Source: Anniella stebbinsi
Taxonomy: Eukaryota; Chordata; Lepidosauria; Squamata; Anniellidae
DNA length: 64,000 nucleotides
Reading direction: 5' to 3'
Assembly (NCBI GenBank): GCA_029215795.1
Contig: JARDYH010000001.1
Location: forward strand, 405,471,154 to 405,535,153
Part shown: one piece after another, positions 32,577 through 43,252 of the stretch
Numbering within the stretch: the stretch's first letter is position 1
Layout: every line of letters starts with the position of its first letter
The notes under the pieces: generated by a model
Told to the model about the DNA's origin: nothing
Seen by the model: only the letters and a program-made list of their open reading frames with translations
Database searches by the model: none
Position numbers and translations under genes: made by a program

Positions 32577-32605
32577 GTAGCACACACATATACACACACA
32601 CACAT
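32577..32605. repeat. CA microsatellite
   Basis: Imperfect ACACACATATACACACACAC tract. Confidence 0.8.
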
Positions 32606-32634
32606 TTCCCAATATATCTTTGTCCCTTTTGCAC

Positions 32635-32760
32635 TTTAGGGCACAATCCTATGTATGTTTAGACAGGAAAAAACTCCTACAACTCCCAGCATTCTCCAGG
32701 GAATGCTGGAGGTTGTAGGGCTTTTTTCTGTCTAAACATGCATAGGGCTGTGCCCTAAAA
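32635..32760. mobile_element. Hairpin MITE (126 bp)
   Basis: Left arm TTTAGGGCACAATCCTATG, TATGTTTAGACAGGAAAAAA and TACAACTCCCAGCATTC. The right arm is the complement, ending GGGCTGTGCCCTAAAA. The apex is CTCCAGGGAATGC. It is almost entirely self-complementary. A TTTA or TA target duplication is possible. Confidence 0.75.
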
Positions 32761-32984
32761 TGTTTAGGTGTATCATGAAAAAAAATATGAAGGGAAACAA
32801 CAACATGTGAACAACCACTTGAAATGAGTCAAACACTTTCACAACTTTCTCCCACCTTGCAGGTAATGTGGCTTAAAATCAAAAATGTGCCTAACGGGAT
32901 ATTAATCCTTGTTCATCACTACCTTGCTGGGTAGAGAGAAACCAAGGATTGTCTCTTCACTTGGCACAGCGATAAATATCAAAT

Positions 32985-33011
32985 AAGTCTCTCTCTCTCT
33001 CTCTCTCTCTG
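32985..33011. repeat. CT microsatellite
   Basis: Run of TCTCTCTC, preceded by ATAAG and followed by GTATACACACC. Confidence 0.9.
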
Positions 33012-33039
33012 TATACACACCCACAATTATATAGCCAAA

Positions 33040-33330
33040 AGATTTTAATTTCTTTTGTTCCTCTCCAAAGTATGAGATGCAGTTGGTCTATTCTGAGTCT
33101 CAGCACACAGTGGAAGTTTTATGGTCGAGTTATAAAGCTCTGAAAAATGGGGTTTATAATGGAAACTCTGACACTGTCTAAAAATATAGCAGCGCTGTTG
33201 GGTGCAGCTATAATGCAGCCCTAATTTATAAAGCACTCAGGAACCCGGAGCTGTTTCAAAACTTATGGATAATAATCCAGCTAAAAAAGAGTAAACCAGA
33301 ACACACAAAAAATGACCCCCACTCCCATGA
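33040..33330. promoter_or_regulatory. Candidate conserved non-coding element
   Basis: GAAGTTTTATGGTCGAGTTA (33112) contains a caudal/posterior-HOX-like TTTTATGG. AAAGATTTTAATTTCTTTTG, GCCCTAATTTATAAAGCAC and CTTATGGATAATAATCCAGC add TAAT words. The region is non-repetitive with no coding signal. Confidence 0.3.
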
Positions 33331-33399
33331 GCGATTGCATCGGAGCCCAGCAAACCACCTGGAAATCATACCAGATGTTGCCCTATGCCAAACCCAGGC

Positions 33400-33720
33400 C
33401 CTTCACATGCTAAAAACACGGCTTTGAAAGAACGCGGGGATATTTTATACGGCACGGTGCCATTTTGCTTCCCTGGGCGCTGTATTGCTTCAGCAAAGTG
33501 TTGGTTGCGAAAGACAGGCGGGGGAGGGGAGGAGGGAGCCTGCCATTTTGGGGGGCTGACATAATAGATGTTTCTGCAAGAAGAATTGCAATGTACTCTT
33601 GTTAAAGTGTGTGGGATGGAGGGGGAGGGGAGCTCAAGGAAACCGATTGTTTACTCACTGGAGATGCAATTTTATCAGCAAAGGTTAGTGGAAGCGTGCA
33701 GCATTTGGGGCCTCCCGCTT
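33400..33720. promoter_or_regulatory. Candidate conserved non-coding element
   Basis: Unique sequence with GGGATATTTTATACGGCACG, CTGACATAATAGATGTTTC and GATGCAATTTTATCAGCAAA, separated by G-rich tracts. Interpretation is from texture only. Confidence 0.25.
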
Positions 33721-33939
33721 TCTGCTAAGAGGCATTGAAAAGACAATCACTCACAGATGCAACGCTCCATCTTAGCAGCTGGGGCCAAAGAGCTGGCCGC
33801 CTCAGAATTGCTTTTCCTTCCTTAGGTTGGGCAGAAGTTGGTTTTATAAAATATCGGAAAGGATGCCGAGGTCTGAAGAAAAGCCACGGATCAGTTTTCA
33901 AGTCAGGATCGGAAGTTTGGCTTTGGCCCCCGTGACGGC

Positions 33940-34020
33940 CTTGCTTGGAGCATCTCTCCAGTTGGAGTGCAAGTCCCATCATTCCCAGCTGGCATGGCCA
34001 GGTTGGGGAAGGCTGCTTTT
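33940..34020. repeat. Decayed hairpin-MITE arm
   Basis: GCAAGTCCCATCATTCCCAG, then CCAGGTTGGGGAAGGCTG, corresponds to the arms of the repeat at 63500-63623. Confidence 0.55.
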
Positions 34021-34369
34021 GTCCTTCATCTCAGCGGATCCATGACTTGCAAAATACATGCCGAGGAGGCGAGAGGTTTGCACTTCTTCCCTCAGATTCC
34101 GTCTTCAACTGCCATGCCCAGAATTGGTCACGGCGCTCCAACTGAAGTCTGATCAAAGAAGAGCAGAGCAGTGACATTAGAATTGCATGTGCCCTTTTGG
34201 ACACTGCATCACGCTACTGGCTCATGTTTAGCTTGTGCTCTGTTTAAACCCCTGGATCGGGGGCTTTTCTACACGAGGCAATCCTTGCACATTCCTCACT
34301 CTCTCCTCATGGTTGTTCAGGGGTTCTTTAGACAACGTCATGACTCTGCAGTTTTGCTTCCGTGTCTAA

Positions 34370-34400
34370 CAAGTGCTTTCGACGAGTTTTTTTTTTTTTT
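34370..34400. repeat. Poly-T tract
   Basis: A run of T followed by AAAGTG. Confidence 0.8.
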
Positions 34401-34459
34401 AAAGTGTAATGTACATTCAAAGGGGGTGGGGCGCAAAATCATGTCAAGGATGGCTCTTG

Positions 34460-34600
34460 CCACACTGCAGAGGGAAGAGAATTTCAAAGGCGGGGAGCCA
34501 CCACAGAAAAGGCCCTCCCAGTGGGAGGTTGTTAGATGCACCTGTGCAGGTGGCAGGACAACCAGAGGCCCTGTTGATGGATGTCTCCTCCATGGATCTG
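34460..34600 (-). mobile_element. L2-like LINE fragment
   Basis: GGGGAGCCACCACAGAAAAG and GCCCTCCCAGTGGGAGGTTG resemble the minus-strand L2-type element at about 61040-61070 (GGGGGCCACCACTGAAAAGG). Short and eroded. Confidence 0.45.
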
Positions 34601-34639
34601 TCCAATCCTCCTGCCTGGCTTGAGCTCCTGGCTCCATCA

Positions 34640-35229
34640 ATCCTCCATCAGAATCTCAGATTCCATTCTGGAATGACTTCTGGCCCTGAGGAGGTGTATT
34701 TGGCCCTTGGAATGTCACTGCTCCCCTCTCTGAATACTTTGCCACCTGTTTAACCCAACACAACAAGGTCCCCTGTTGGGAAGAGAGAGAGAGGGAAGCC
34801 ACAGGAGGCAAACGCCTCTCTGCTGCTGATGCCTGGGCCTTCAGGCCGCCCTCACCTCACATGCTGCTGCAATCATCTAAGAGGAAGATGACCTTGGCAA
34901 GTTTGAGATGGCAGCATGAGCCGTCCAGGCACTCTAGGCTGCGCTGAGCTAATGGAGCCTCCTTGTTGCATTTTAATTGAAAATTCTAGGGGAGACACCC
35001 ATTGCGTGGTGCCTGGAGTGCTCTGGATCCAGGGAGCCTGGATGCTGGTTCCATCCAGCTGTAGTTGTTGATGGCAAAGGGCAGGAATCGCAGGACAAAC
35101 TGAGCTTTCCTGGCGGAGCTCTCGATGCCCTGGCACATTGAGCTTGATGCAGGAGCTGCCGGTTGGGGTGCAGTTGGGTCTCGCAGAGGGCTATCTAGGC
35201 CTCCGATAGGAACCCTCTAGGATTTTGCT
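34640..35229. other. No supported feature
   Basis: Unique sequence with a short GAGAGAGAG run near 34783. Confidence 0.45.
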
Positions 35230-35500
35230 CAGCCGACATTTTTCAGAGAACGGACCCAATTCACAGTTCTTGGATGAAAAACACAGATTGGACCTTGATC
35301 ATCCTTTAGTTTTTGCACCACTCAATACAGTTCCCGGCTGAAAAAATGGACCAAAATGCAGAAAATGGGCAGAAAAATGTGTATATCAGGGCCAAATGTG
35401 TACTAAAGCTCATATTGAGCATGTAGAGTTTAAAAATCATGCACTTTTTATGTGTGTGTGTATGATGAAATTAAATTTGTGAATTGATGCAGAAACGCGG
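35230..35500. repeat. AT-rich dispersed repeat, degenerate
   Basis: GAACGGACCCAATTCACAG, AAAATGGACCAAAATGCAGA, GAAAAATGTGTATATCAG and ATCATGCACTTTTTATG follow the theme of the repeat at 56250-56935. Ends are not resolved. Confidence 0.4.
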
Positions 35501-36160
35501 TGGAATGTCCTTATGCATGGATGCATGCAATACTGCCACAGACCAGGAACAGAGTGATCTGTCCAGCCTGAGCCCAGAAGGGGCTGAAAGGGTGAGGGGA
35601 TGTCAGCCCCTGTAATTGGCAGGCACTATGACGCCACTGTATTGGTGTCTGGGCCTGGCAGAGAAACTCGGGGTGGAGCCTGCTGGGCTTCTACCTTGGC
35701 CTGAACAATGGGGCAGAGGGAGCATCTCTCTGTGCCGCCTTTCAGCTGCCTTTCATGCCCATATATGCCCACAGCTTCTCAGGGCTCCTCCAGCCTCCCT
35801 TCTTCCCCTTCCCCTTGGCTAGAGGCCTCCGCTTCTCGGAATCCCGGACTCTTCTCCGACTGCTGATGGCTCTGGACCTGGAGCAGCTTCACAGAAAGAG
35901 GACAATGTGGCTGGCAACACGCCTTGTGGGGCAGAGGAGGCATGCTAGGCTCATTTCCCTGAGAAACACTTCCCTAAAGGGCCGCAGAGTGGGTGAGAGG
36001 GTGGCGGTGGTGGTGGTGGTGATCTCACCCCGAAAAGAGTGACGGCAGATGTGGGAGCGGCTCCTCCCTTCAACCCTCTGTTTCCTGATCAGACGTGGGC
36101 TGCTTCCATTGCCAGAGCTCCAGGCTTGCCAAGGGGTTGCCGGCCATAACAAGTGGGGTT
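35501..36160. other. Unique sequence; GGTGGT tract
   Basis: A GGTGGTGGTGGT tract at about 36004-36020 could form a weak G-quadruplex. No gene is supported. Confidence 0.45.
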
Positions 36161-36165
36161 TGTCT

Positions 36166-36242
36166 GCCTCTTAGCAACATTTCAGCTGGAGATGGTGGGA
36201 GTTGTTGCTCAACACATCTGGAGGTTGGGGAAAGCTGTCTTG
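36166..36242. repeat. Decayed hairpin-MITE arm
   Basis: GGTGGGAGTTGTTGCTCAAC, ACATCTGGAGGTTGGGGAA and AGCTGTC match one arm of the repeat at 63500-63623. Confidence 0.55.
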
Positions 36243-36309
36243 AGGAAATGGACATGGACTCTGCTTTTCTTCGATGGGGTTCTGTGCCTTTAAGAGCCGG
36301 CAGTGAGTG

Positions 36310-36340
36310 GGTGAGTGAGTAGGTGGGTGGGTGGGGGAAA
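36310..36340. repeat. GGTG/GAGT microsatellite
   Basis: GTGAGTGAGTAGGTGGGTGG and following bases. Confidence 0.8.
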
Positions 36341-36748
36341 CGCTTTACCAGCAGCCCCTGTGTGGTCTGTGCAGAGAGACCTTAGAGACATATGGCCCAG
36401 CCACCCCCCTGGAGTCCATATGAGGGCTGATCCGAAAGTGGCTTTCAGTCCAGGACCTCCCTCTCACCCTCACCGTTTTAGCCATTGCCTGTTTTGTGGT
36501 TATGCTGGTAATTGGCCACTAGAAGTTCTGATTGCATTTGTTTTTAACTCACAAGTCTCCAGAGGAAGGGCCGAAAGCATTGGCCGAATTCTGATTGGGC
36601 TTCATGCTACATCACAAAGCAGCCAGAGGCGGGACAAAGGTTCTTGCGCCAACTCCGGAGCTTGGTGGGTACCCAAAATGGCACCCGGAGCACAACCAGT
36701 ACTGTTTCTGCTGCTATGAACCTGCCCCACAATTTGTCCTGATTGCAC

Positions 36749-36920
36749 TAGGGTGACCAGATAAAATCCAGGTCAGGGCTCATGTAACTTTAACAATTGT
36801 AGAGAAAAGGGAATTTCAGCCAGTGTCATTTGTATGCAATTAGTTCCTGATGAAATTCCCTCTTCATCACAACACTTAAAGTTGCAGGGGCCCTGCCTTC
36901 TTTTGTATCTGGTCACTCTA
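36749..36920 (+). mobile_element. MITE copy 1 of a head-to-head pair
   Basis: A complete 172-bp element with ends TAGGGTGACCAGAT and ATCTGGTCACTCTA. The interior holds TCATGTAACTTTAACAATTG, TCATTTGTATGCAATTAGTT, TCATCACAACACTTAAAGTT and GCAGGGGCCCTGCCTTC. Confidence 0.75.
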
Positions 36921-36926
36921 GTATAG

Positions 36927-37068
36927 TGCCTGCACCTTTAACTGTTGTGATGAAGAAGGAATATCACCAGGAACTAATTGCATACAAATGACACTGGCTG
37001 AAATTCCCCTTTCTCTACAACTGTTAAAGTTACATGAGCCCTGACCTGGATTTTATCTGGTCACCCTA
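36927..37068 (-). mobile_element. MITE copy 2, inverted and truncated
   Basis: The reverse complement of copy 1, lacking about 30 bp at the side facing it: TGCACCTTTAACTGTTGTGA, GAACTAATTGCATACAAATG and the intact end ATCTGGTCACCCTA. Together with copy 1 it makes a 320-bp palindrome. Confidence 0.75.
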
Positions 37069-37069
37069 G

Positions 37070-37900
37070 GGTAGCTGAGACCACTCCAAACTGGCCTGAT
37101 CCGTGCCAGAAAGCCACACTCCTGCTTCAGCTCCCCCGAGGAAAAGCCTGGAGGTGGCTGGAAACGAGTCCTCACCTCGAGCCCCTCTCAAGGAGCACTT
37201 AGAAAACCTGGTCTGAGAGGGGCGGGGAGGAGGGAGGGAGTGCGCTGCCCCTTCCCCGCCATTAACAGCCCACTGAAGCATTTCTCCAGTCAGCCTTGTC
37301 TATTTGCTGTGATGGATACGAGGAAGCAGCTGGGTAATGTCCCTGGAAGCACCCAGGTGCCGCTCAATAATCCTGTGATGAGAAGTAAACAAACCGCTCA
37401 GGCCAAAAGAAGCCTGAACGGGGGCTCCCAAAGCTGGGGCTTCTGCTCTCCCTACGCACCACCCTGATGGCGGAGGCATGACGAGACATTCCCTCTTGCC
37501 TCTGCAGACCGTCCTACCCGACTGAAGTGTGACAGTGCCCGCTCACGGCATTCATCCACGAAATCAGAGGAATGTGGGCTGGATTTACCCATTTCTTATT
37601 TTGGAGTCCAGGGTTGCACTTCGGCATCCCAGGTGAAGGCACAGCATGAGGTGAAGCTTTACCAGGCACAGTGCGTGGTGTAAACACACAGAGGCGCCCT
37701 GGCTGAATTGGGTGGTTATTTCCACTTTGGAGGCAAGCAGAAGCCTCCTACTGATTTCAAAATGCCAGACATCTGGCTCCTAAGGAGCCGCGTGTGCATC
37801 CATCGCTGCGCTCCATCCGGAGCTCCAGCCAGCTTGCCCTTGCTCACTGAGTTCTTGGTGCAACTGTTAAGATGGCCAACCATTTTTCTTAATCACAATT
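37070..37900. other. No supported feature
   Basis: Unique sequence. Frames are short and unrecognised. Confidence 0.45.
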
Positions 37901-37904
37901 GCAT

Positions 37905-38010
37905 CCTGCCCTTCCTCCAGGGACAGGTCAGCTTGCAGGGGGATGCGATTCCATCTCAGCATCACAACCACCTTTCTAGGGAGGTTGGATTGGTCCAAGG
38001 TCACTCGTGA
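37905..38010. repeat. Ancient SINE/LINE-like fragment
   Basis: ATCCTGCCCTTCCTCCAGGG ... GGTCCAAGGTCACTCGTGAG resembles the conserved tail region of MIR/L2-type repeats (CCAAGGTCAC...TGAG). It is too eroded to assign. Confidence 0.4.
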
Positions 38011-39030
38011 GCTTCATGGATGAAAAAGGATCCAGCTCGACCCTTCAGCGCAAGCCCTGTACCACGTCCTTCGCATAACCTTCTGTAAAAAGCCACAGCT
38101 CCCTTCCTTGGAGCGGGGAAGTAGAGTGACTGTCATAACAAGGAATCCAGGTATTGTCTTGGGGTGTGGGGAGGTTTAACATCCATGCTGAGGCCCCTTG
38201 CCTACCGCAGCTCTGGATTTCATGGCCTCCAGGACGCCATGGGCCTGTCTCAAATTATTCCTGGTCCGTCACATTTGGCAAGACATACACATGAGCTGTT
38301 CTCCTGCACGGGCCAGGAAGAAGGCCAGCTGCGCATAAGGGAGCATGTAATCACTCTCATGTCACGGATAGATCGTTATGTCATTGAACTGATTCTGACC
38401 CCTCTGCAGTGGGGCGGGGGAAGCGTTAAGAAGCTTATAGATCTGGATGGATTTTTGAAGCCTGAGCAGAGGGGAGGGTTTTCCCACTGATGGCTGGTGA
38501 TCCTGTTGATGTCCTGGTTCTCTTTGGATTACCTGAGCCATTGAAATGATTGGCTCTCAACACATTTCCCTAGGATAGAATCCACTTGCGGATAACAAAA
38601 TGGCAGCAGAAGCTCAATGGGTGAAAAATGCATGATGCATGTGACCCAAAGCAGGCTGAGCCCATGTGAGATCTTAGGGTTACAAGGTGGACCTGTCGTC
38701 CATTGAAGTACTTCCCTCACCCACCCACCCACCCACCCCCGCTTCAAATCACAGTGCTTTAGCGAAAGAGCATTTAGATTTGGAGACATAAAGTTTCCAG
38801 GTCTCCTATATTTCCGAAACAGGAGTCACTAACAAAGCTTTGTTTTGGGGCAGGTTTGGTTCTTCCTTTGCCTCTGCACAAAAGCCCGTTTTGCCTTGGG
38901 AAGGAACATAACATGGCAGAAGTTGCCCAATTCTGCTTGGGCTTTGGAATTGATCCAAATCCAGAATGTGTTGCTAATGAATAGGGTTTATTAGCGAAAC
39001 ATGGAGGCTAGTTTAGTTGCATTTATTTGA
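38011..39030. other. No supported gene; CACC microsatellite
   Basis: A CCCACCCACCCACCCACC tract lies near 38718-38738. The rest is unique. Confidence 0.45.
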
Positions 39031-39049
39031 TGTTGTTTTTCTGAGAATG

Positions 39050-39125
39050 GATTTTTCACCTCACAACCATCCTATGAGATAGGTTAAGCTCAGGACTAGC
39101 CTCTTGCCCTGGGCTACTCGATGAG
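39050..39125. repeat. Ancient L2/MIR-like scrap
   Basis: CACCTCACAACCATCCTATG and AGATAGGTTAAGCTC match the common ancient-repeat motif TCACAACAACCCTATGAGGT with mismatches. Confidence 0.4.
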
Positions 39126-39130
39126 TTGCA

Positions 39131-40430
39131 CTCAGCTTGGATTGCCGCATCTAAACCCAGTATGCTGGCAGCTGCTTTGGATGTCTCTCTCCCCCTACAA
39201 GCAAGCTGTAGCAATGTGAAGCTATCACCAGGAAATTCCTTGAGAGTACAAATAGCGGGGGTGGAGGGTGGGTGGAAATACAGCCCCTTTCTCTGAGTGT
39301 GCCACCGTTCTATCCAAAGCGGCTTCCTTGGGATAGAAGAGCACATGTCTGAAAAATCCGCCCTGCCTCAGGATACCTGTAACGAGAAGGATGCAGAGGA
39401 AGGATTCATGGGTGCCCTGAGGGAGATGGGAACCACGTCCAGAACAGACTTTCCATCACTCTGGGAACACCAGAGCCCCTGGAGGGGGCTGCTTCTTGCA
39501 CCCATTTTTCAATCCTCCCCCACTGCTGTGCTGCATTCTGGTGCCCCCAAATGGCTTCGTTTTGCATTCTAAGCAAATGTGAACATCAGAGGACCATAAA
39601 TCAAAATTTATTACACATCCCCCCCCCACTAAACCCTGGTAAATTTATTTCTATTTCTCAACAGGCTTCACAACTTAATATAAATCAAATGCTCTTGGCT
39701 CCTTGTCAGCTGCCCACGGGCCCCGGAGAGCCATCCTTGGCACAGTCGGCAGATTGAGCCAACCTTGTGACCTCCGCAAGGGTCTTTCTGAATGGAAGGA
39801 AACAGGAGAGGACCCAAAGGGGAGCTGGGACACGGGGGAAGAAGCCAGTAGGAGGGCCCAGCATGGGCCATGGCCTGCACCAAGTCCAGGGCTGGAGCAT
39901 GCTGGGACTTGCAGCCTGAACAGAAGTGTCAGCAGGCAAAGGAGCAGTGCAGACTCCTAGTATGTTCATGGAGACTCACCAGGTGGGGTTTTAGCCCCCC
40001 TGCCCCCTGTTCAAGCCCCAGCATCCCTGACATGGGGGGGGGATGTCAAAACATGGCTCTGGGGCACCTGATTACAGACAGAAATCCAGGGGGCAGGGAA
40101 CAGTTTCTTCTTCATAAACTGGTTAACAAGCTAACAGTTCATTTGCAGTGGGAAAGGATGTACTAAAAACTGAAAATACTCCAGAGGTGGAATCCTTAAA
40201 AAGATGATTCTGCTGAGCTATAGTGCCACATCAATTTTTTATTGAATGCATTTCTGCTAAGAACTGCTGCCCTAAAACCAGTCAGAACTCGAGTAGAAAG
40301 GAATAAATTCAACACACCGGCTCCTCTGCAATACCACCACGTAAGGGCAAAAGGGGGCAGCCTGCTTTGGAAGGAGGGCCATGGGGCCAACGGAGAGGCG
40401 GTGTCATTTCCCTCCATCTGCCACGCAATA
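39131..40430. other. No supported feature
   Basis: Unique sequence with short G and C runs (39620, 40036). Frames are unrecognised. Confidence 0.45.
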
Positions 40431-40435
40431 CCCGG

Positions 40436-40560
40436 AGCTCATGGAGCTGATTGGCAGGACCTTCAAGACAGACAAAAGAAGCAACTCCACACCCCATGTC
40501 ATGATTAATGAATGGAATTTCCACAGCCCTAAATGCCTTTAAAGCGGGGGCTAGGCAAAC
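40436..40560 (+). mobile_element. Decayed LINE C-terminal fragment
   Basis: CATGGAGCTGATTGGCAGGA and TTCAAGACAGACAAAAGAAG encode MELIGRTFKTDKR, the eroded counterpart of the C-terminal motif MKLIGGRF(R/K)TDKRK seen at 21140, 43800 and 60160. Confidence 0.65.
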
Positions 40561-41055
40561 CCATCAGGTGCCTGTCCGCCAGTACTTCTTCACATGCTTA
40601 AGTGACAAACTCAGGATCGACAGCTCAGTGGTGGAACCTCCTGCTTCAGAGGCAGTATACCTTCTGAGGTGGTCCAAGTGCTAGGCTCAAACAGCCAGGG
40701 AATGCTGCTGTCTTCAAGCTGTGACTCCCAGCTTCCCAGAAGCAGCTCTTTGGCTGCTTTTGAGAACTCAACGGACCTGGAGTCCTTGTCAGTAGGAGCA
40801 TCACCCAGCCTCCCTCATGTAACACAAGCCATGCTGTGCAAGGCCACAGGCGGGCCTGTTCCTCAGCATCTTCAGCATCAGAGGACTAACAGGCATGACA
40901 CTCTTCACAGGGAGACTTTTCACAAAGGGAGACTCTCCAAAACAATACCTTTTGTTGGAGGAAGTTTAAGCAATCATTCATAAGTCATTCTTCCAACTGT
41001 AAGTTTGGTTCATTCTGAACTTCGACGGATTTTTCCAATCTTAAGTTTGGTTTGT
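40561..41055. other. No supported feature
   Basis: A short stretch at 40616-40690 (GACAGCTCAGTGGTGGAACC) vaguely recalls a SINE A box but lacks a following B box. Confidence 0.35.
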
Positions 41056-41380
41056 CAATCAATCAATTCTTTATTTACAGTCAACAGACCATATACATCA
41101 CATTTTATAAACAGTTGTCCTAACCTTTGAGAATAGATTTTTTTTAAAAAAAAGTTCACATGAAAAATTGTATACATTTGTGTGTGCATTTTTCTTGGAT
41201 TCGTGCATTTTGCACACAATTTTGCTTAATATATATAATTTCCCACACATAATATATTTTTGAATGTCATTTTTCCTAACATGTGCATTTTTTGATTGGA
41301 GAATTCCATTGCAAAGTTCAGAGGAGCGCAAATTTCAAAGGATAACTGAGTTCCGGTTTGTATATTGATTCAAAATTGTG
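41056..41380. repeat. AT-rich dispersed repeat
   Basis: After CAATCAATTCTTTATTTACA comes the theme ATTTGTGTGTGCATTTTTCT, ATTTTGCACACAATTTTGC, GCATTTTTTGATTGGAGAAT and TGCAAAGTTCAGAGGAGCGC. The last words match 46245-46300 and 56805-56860 closely. Confidence 0.55.
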
Positions 41381-41384
41381 AAAT

Positions 41385-41600
41385 TAGGTAGCTGAGTGGG
41401 GGGGGGGGGACTGGGACCTTGTACATACTTTGCATGTACAAGGTCCCCAGTTTGAGCCCCAGATCTCTAGGTAGGGGGCTGGAAAGACTTGCACCTGAAA
41501 CCCTGGACAGCTGCTGCTGCTGCCAGTCAGTGTTGCCAATACTGGCTAGATGGACCCAGGGTCGGAGTTGATAAGGCCAATTCCTATGCTCTTATTTAAA
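41385..41600 (+). mobile_element. tRNA-derived SINE, diverged
   Basis: GTAGCTGAGTGG (A-box-like), a G-rich disruption, CATACTTTGCATGTACAAGG, then CCCCAGTTTGAGCCCC (B-box-like) and CTGGCTAGATGGACCCAGGG. Same family as 31475 and 41640. Confidence 0.65.
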
Positions 41601-41639
41601 TGAGCCCTTTAATCAGAACCGTTGGGACTGGAAACTTAC

Positions 41640-41850
41640 CTGATTTTTAGGGGAAGGCTTATATCTCAGTGGTAGAGCCCCTGTTTTGCATACAGAAGGT
41701 CCCAGGTTCAATCCCTGGCAGCATCTCCATGGAGTCCTGGAAAAAACCCTCCCTGAAATCCTGGAGAGCCTCTGCTGCCGGTCAGTGTCAACAATATGGG
41801 GCTGGATGAAACAGAGGTCTGACTCAGTATAGGGCAACTTCGTATGAGCC
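41640..41850 (+). mobile_element. tRNA-derived SINE, best copy
   Basis: Tandem pol III-like boxes: ATATCTCAGTGGTAGAGCCC (A box) and CCAGGTTCAATCCCTGGC (B box), about 45 bp apart, with TTTTGCATACAGAAGGTCC between. The body has CCTGGAGAGCCTCTGCTGCC, and the 3' end has GACTCAGTATAGGGCAACTT. The tRNA head is not a functional tRNA: the arms do not pair well. Confidence 0.85.
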
Positions 41851-43245
41851 TCTGTTGCTAAAATGAGAAATGAGGGATTTCTCCTGAGTCCCTAATGGAC
41901 ACTTCTCTCCTTCTTGAATCACCGGTCGTCTGGCCTGCAAGTGATATTCTGTGGAGCTGGGGGTAGCCCTGGTGGCTAGCACCTTGGTGACGCTGCTGTG
42001 GGATTCCTTCTGCTGAACCACAGCCTGGTTCTTGGCATCCGTAGGAAAGGTCCCTCCCCATCTGGACCAACGGATGGTGGTTCTTGGGTGATGGCACCAT
42101 GGCAACTCCTTATGAACCTCAAACCAGCAGCTGCCCTTGATTCTCCAGTGTGGACTTGCCAGCACCAAGATCGGACTCCAATGCAGGTCCAGTTTAGACA
42201 GACCTGGAGGAAGATTTTGGTATGATTTGCCGCACACGCGGCAGGATCAGAGGCCTCCTGGCGAACAAAACGGCTTTTTCACACCAGTGCCCCAGATCCC
42301 ACTAAGGAGCATCGGTGGGAGGAAGCAATCCGCGCAATGACCTTGAAAGATGTTGCATTCATTTTTCTTCCTGCTCCCCCCCTTTTCCTCCCCCTTGTGC
42401 ATGATGGATTTAATGTTCAATAAAACTGAAAGAATAACAGCCGTTGAAACTCGAGCTATTTGTATGGCCGCCAAACCCTGCTGGAAAAGTTCAGGGCTGC
42501 TTGCTGCACCTTGCTGGAGATGGATGGAGAGGCTCCGTCTGCCTTCTATGGGGCCAAGGCATGGAGGGGGGGGACTGCTGTGTCTGTGCACATCCATTCT
42601 CCCTCTCAACCCACCACCCCGACTGGCAGGTGGGCGCACCTCCGCCTCAGGCACAGGAGATGGTCCTCAGCTGAATGGACCCCTGGCCTGGCTGGGGGGG
42701 GGGGGAGAACAGCTTCAGCAGAGCCCCCCACTTCCTCTGACAGGAATGTGTGGACAGGGCTAAGGAAGCCTCTCCTGCACAGCCCAGTAGCTGTCAAGGT
42801 AGGTCTGTGGGTGGCTAGCGACAATGGGGTGGCATTCTACGGATCCCCCATGGCACATGTCTCTGGCTTCCCTGCAGAAGACTGGGCAGCCTGCTGCTGC
42901 CGGGATTCACAGACACGGCCTGCGACACAGAGTTAGTGGCAAACATCTCTGGGAGAGGAGAACTTTCTTTTTTTTAAAAAAAACCCTCCCCCCCCCATTT
43001 TTGTCTGGCTTGGATTAAAGCCGATTGCTGAGGTCCATTTTGGAAGCAATTTGTGTCCCTCTTCCAGGAAAGGATCACATCATTCCCCAGTTCGTCTGAG
43101 GGGACCTTGGGAGAGCACCCCCATCGCTCACATGGAGCACCCTGCAGCCACCTTCAGTCCATGCTAAAAAGATGCAGCAAACCGCTCAACACTCACTTGT
43201 CCATGGACATGTTCCTTGTTTCCCTTGGGCAGATCTGCACCCAGA
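41851..43245. other. No supported feature
   Basis: Mostly unique. It contains a G run (about 42698-42706), a T/A/C run (42966-42999), and AATAAA at about 42419 without evidence for a transcript. Confidence 0.45.
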
Positions 43246-43252
43246 AGGAGAG

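Noticed and set aside
41640..41720. True tRNA gene
   Set aside because: A and B boxes exist, but the acceptor and anticodon arms do not pair and a SINE body follows.
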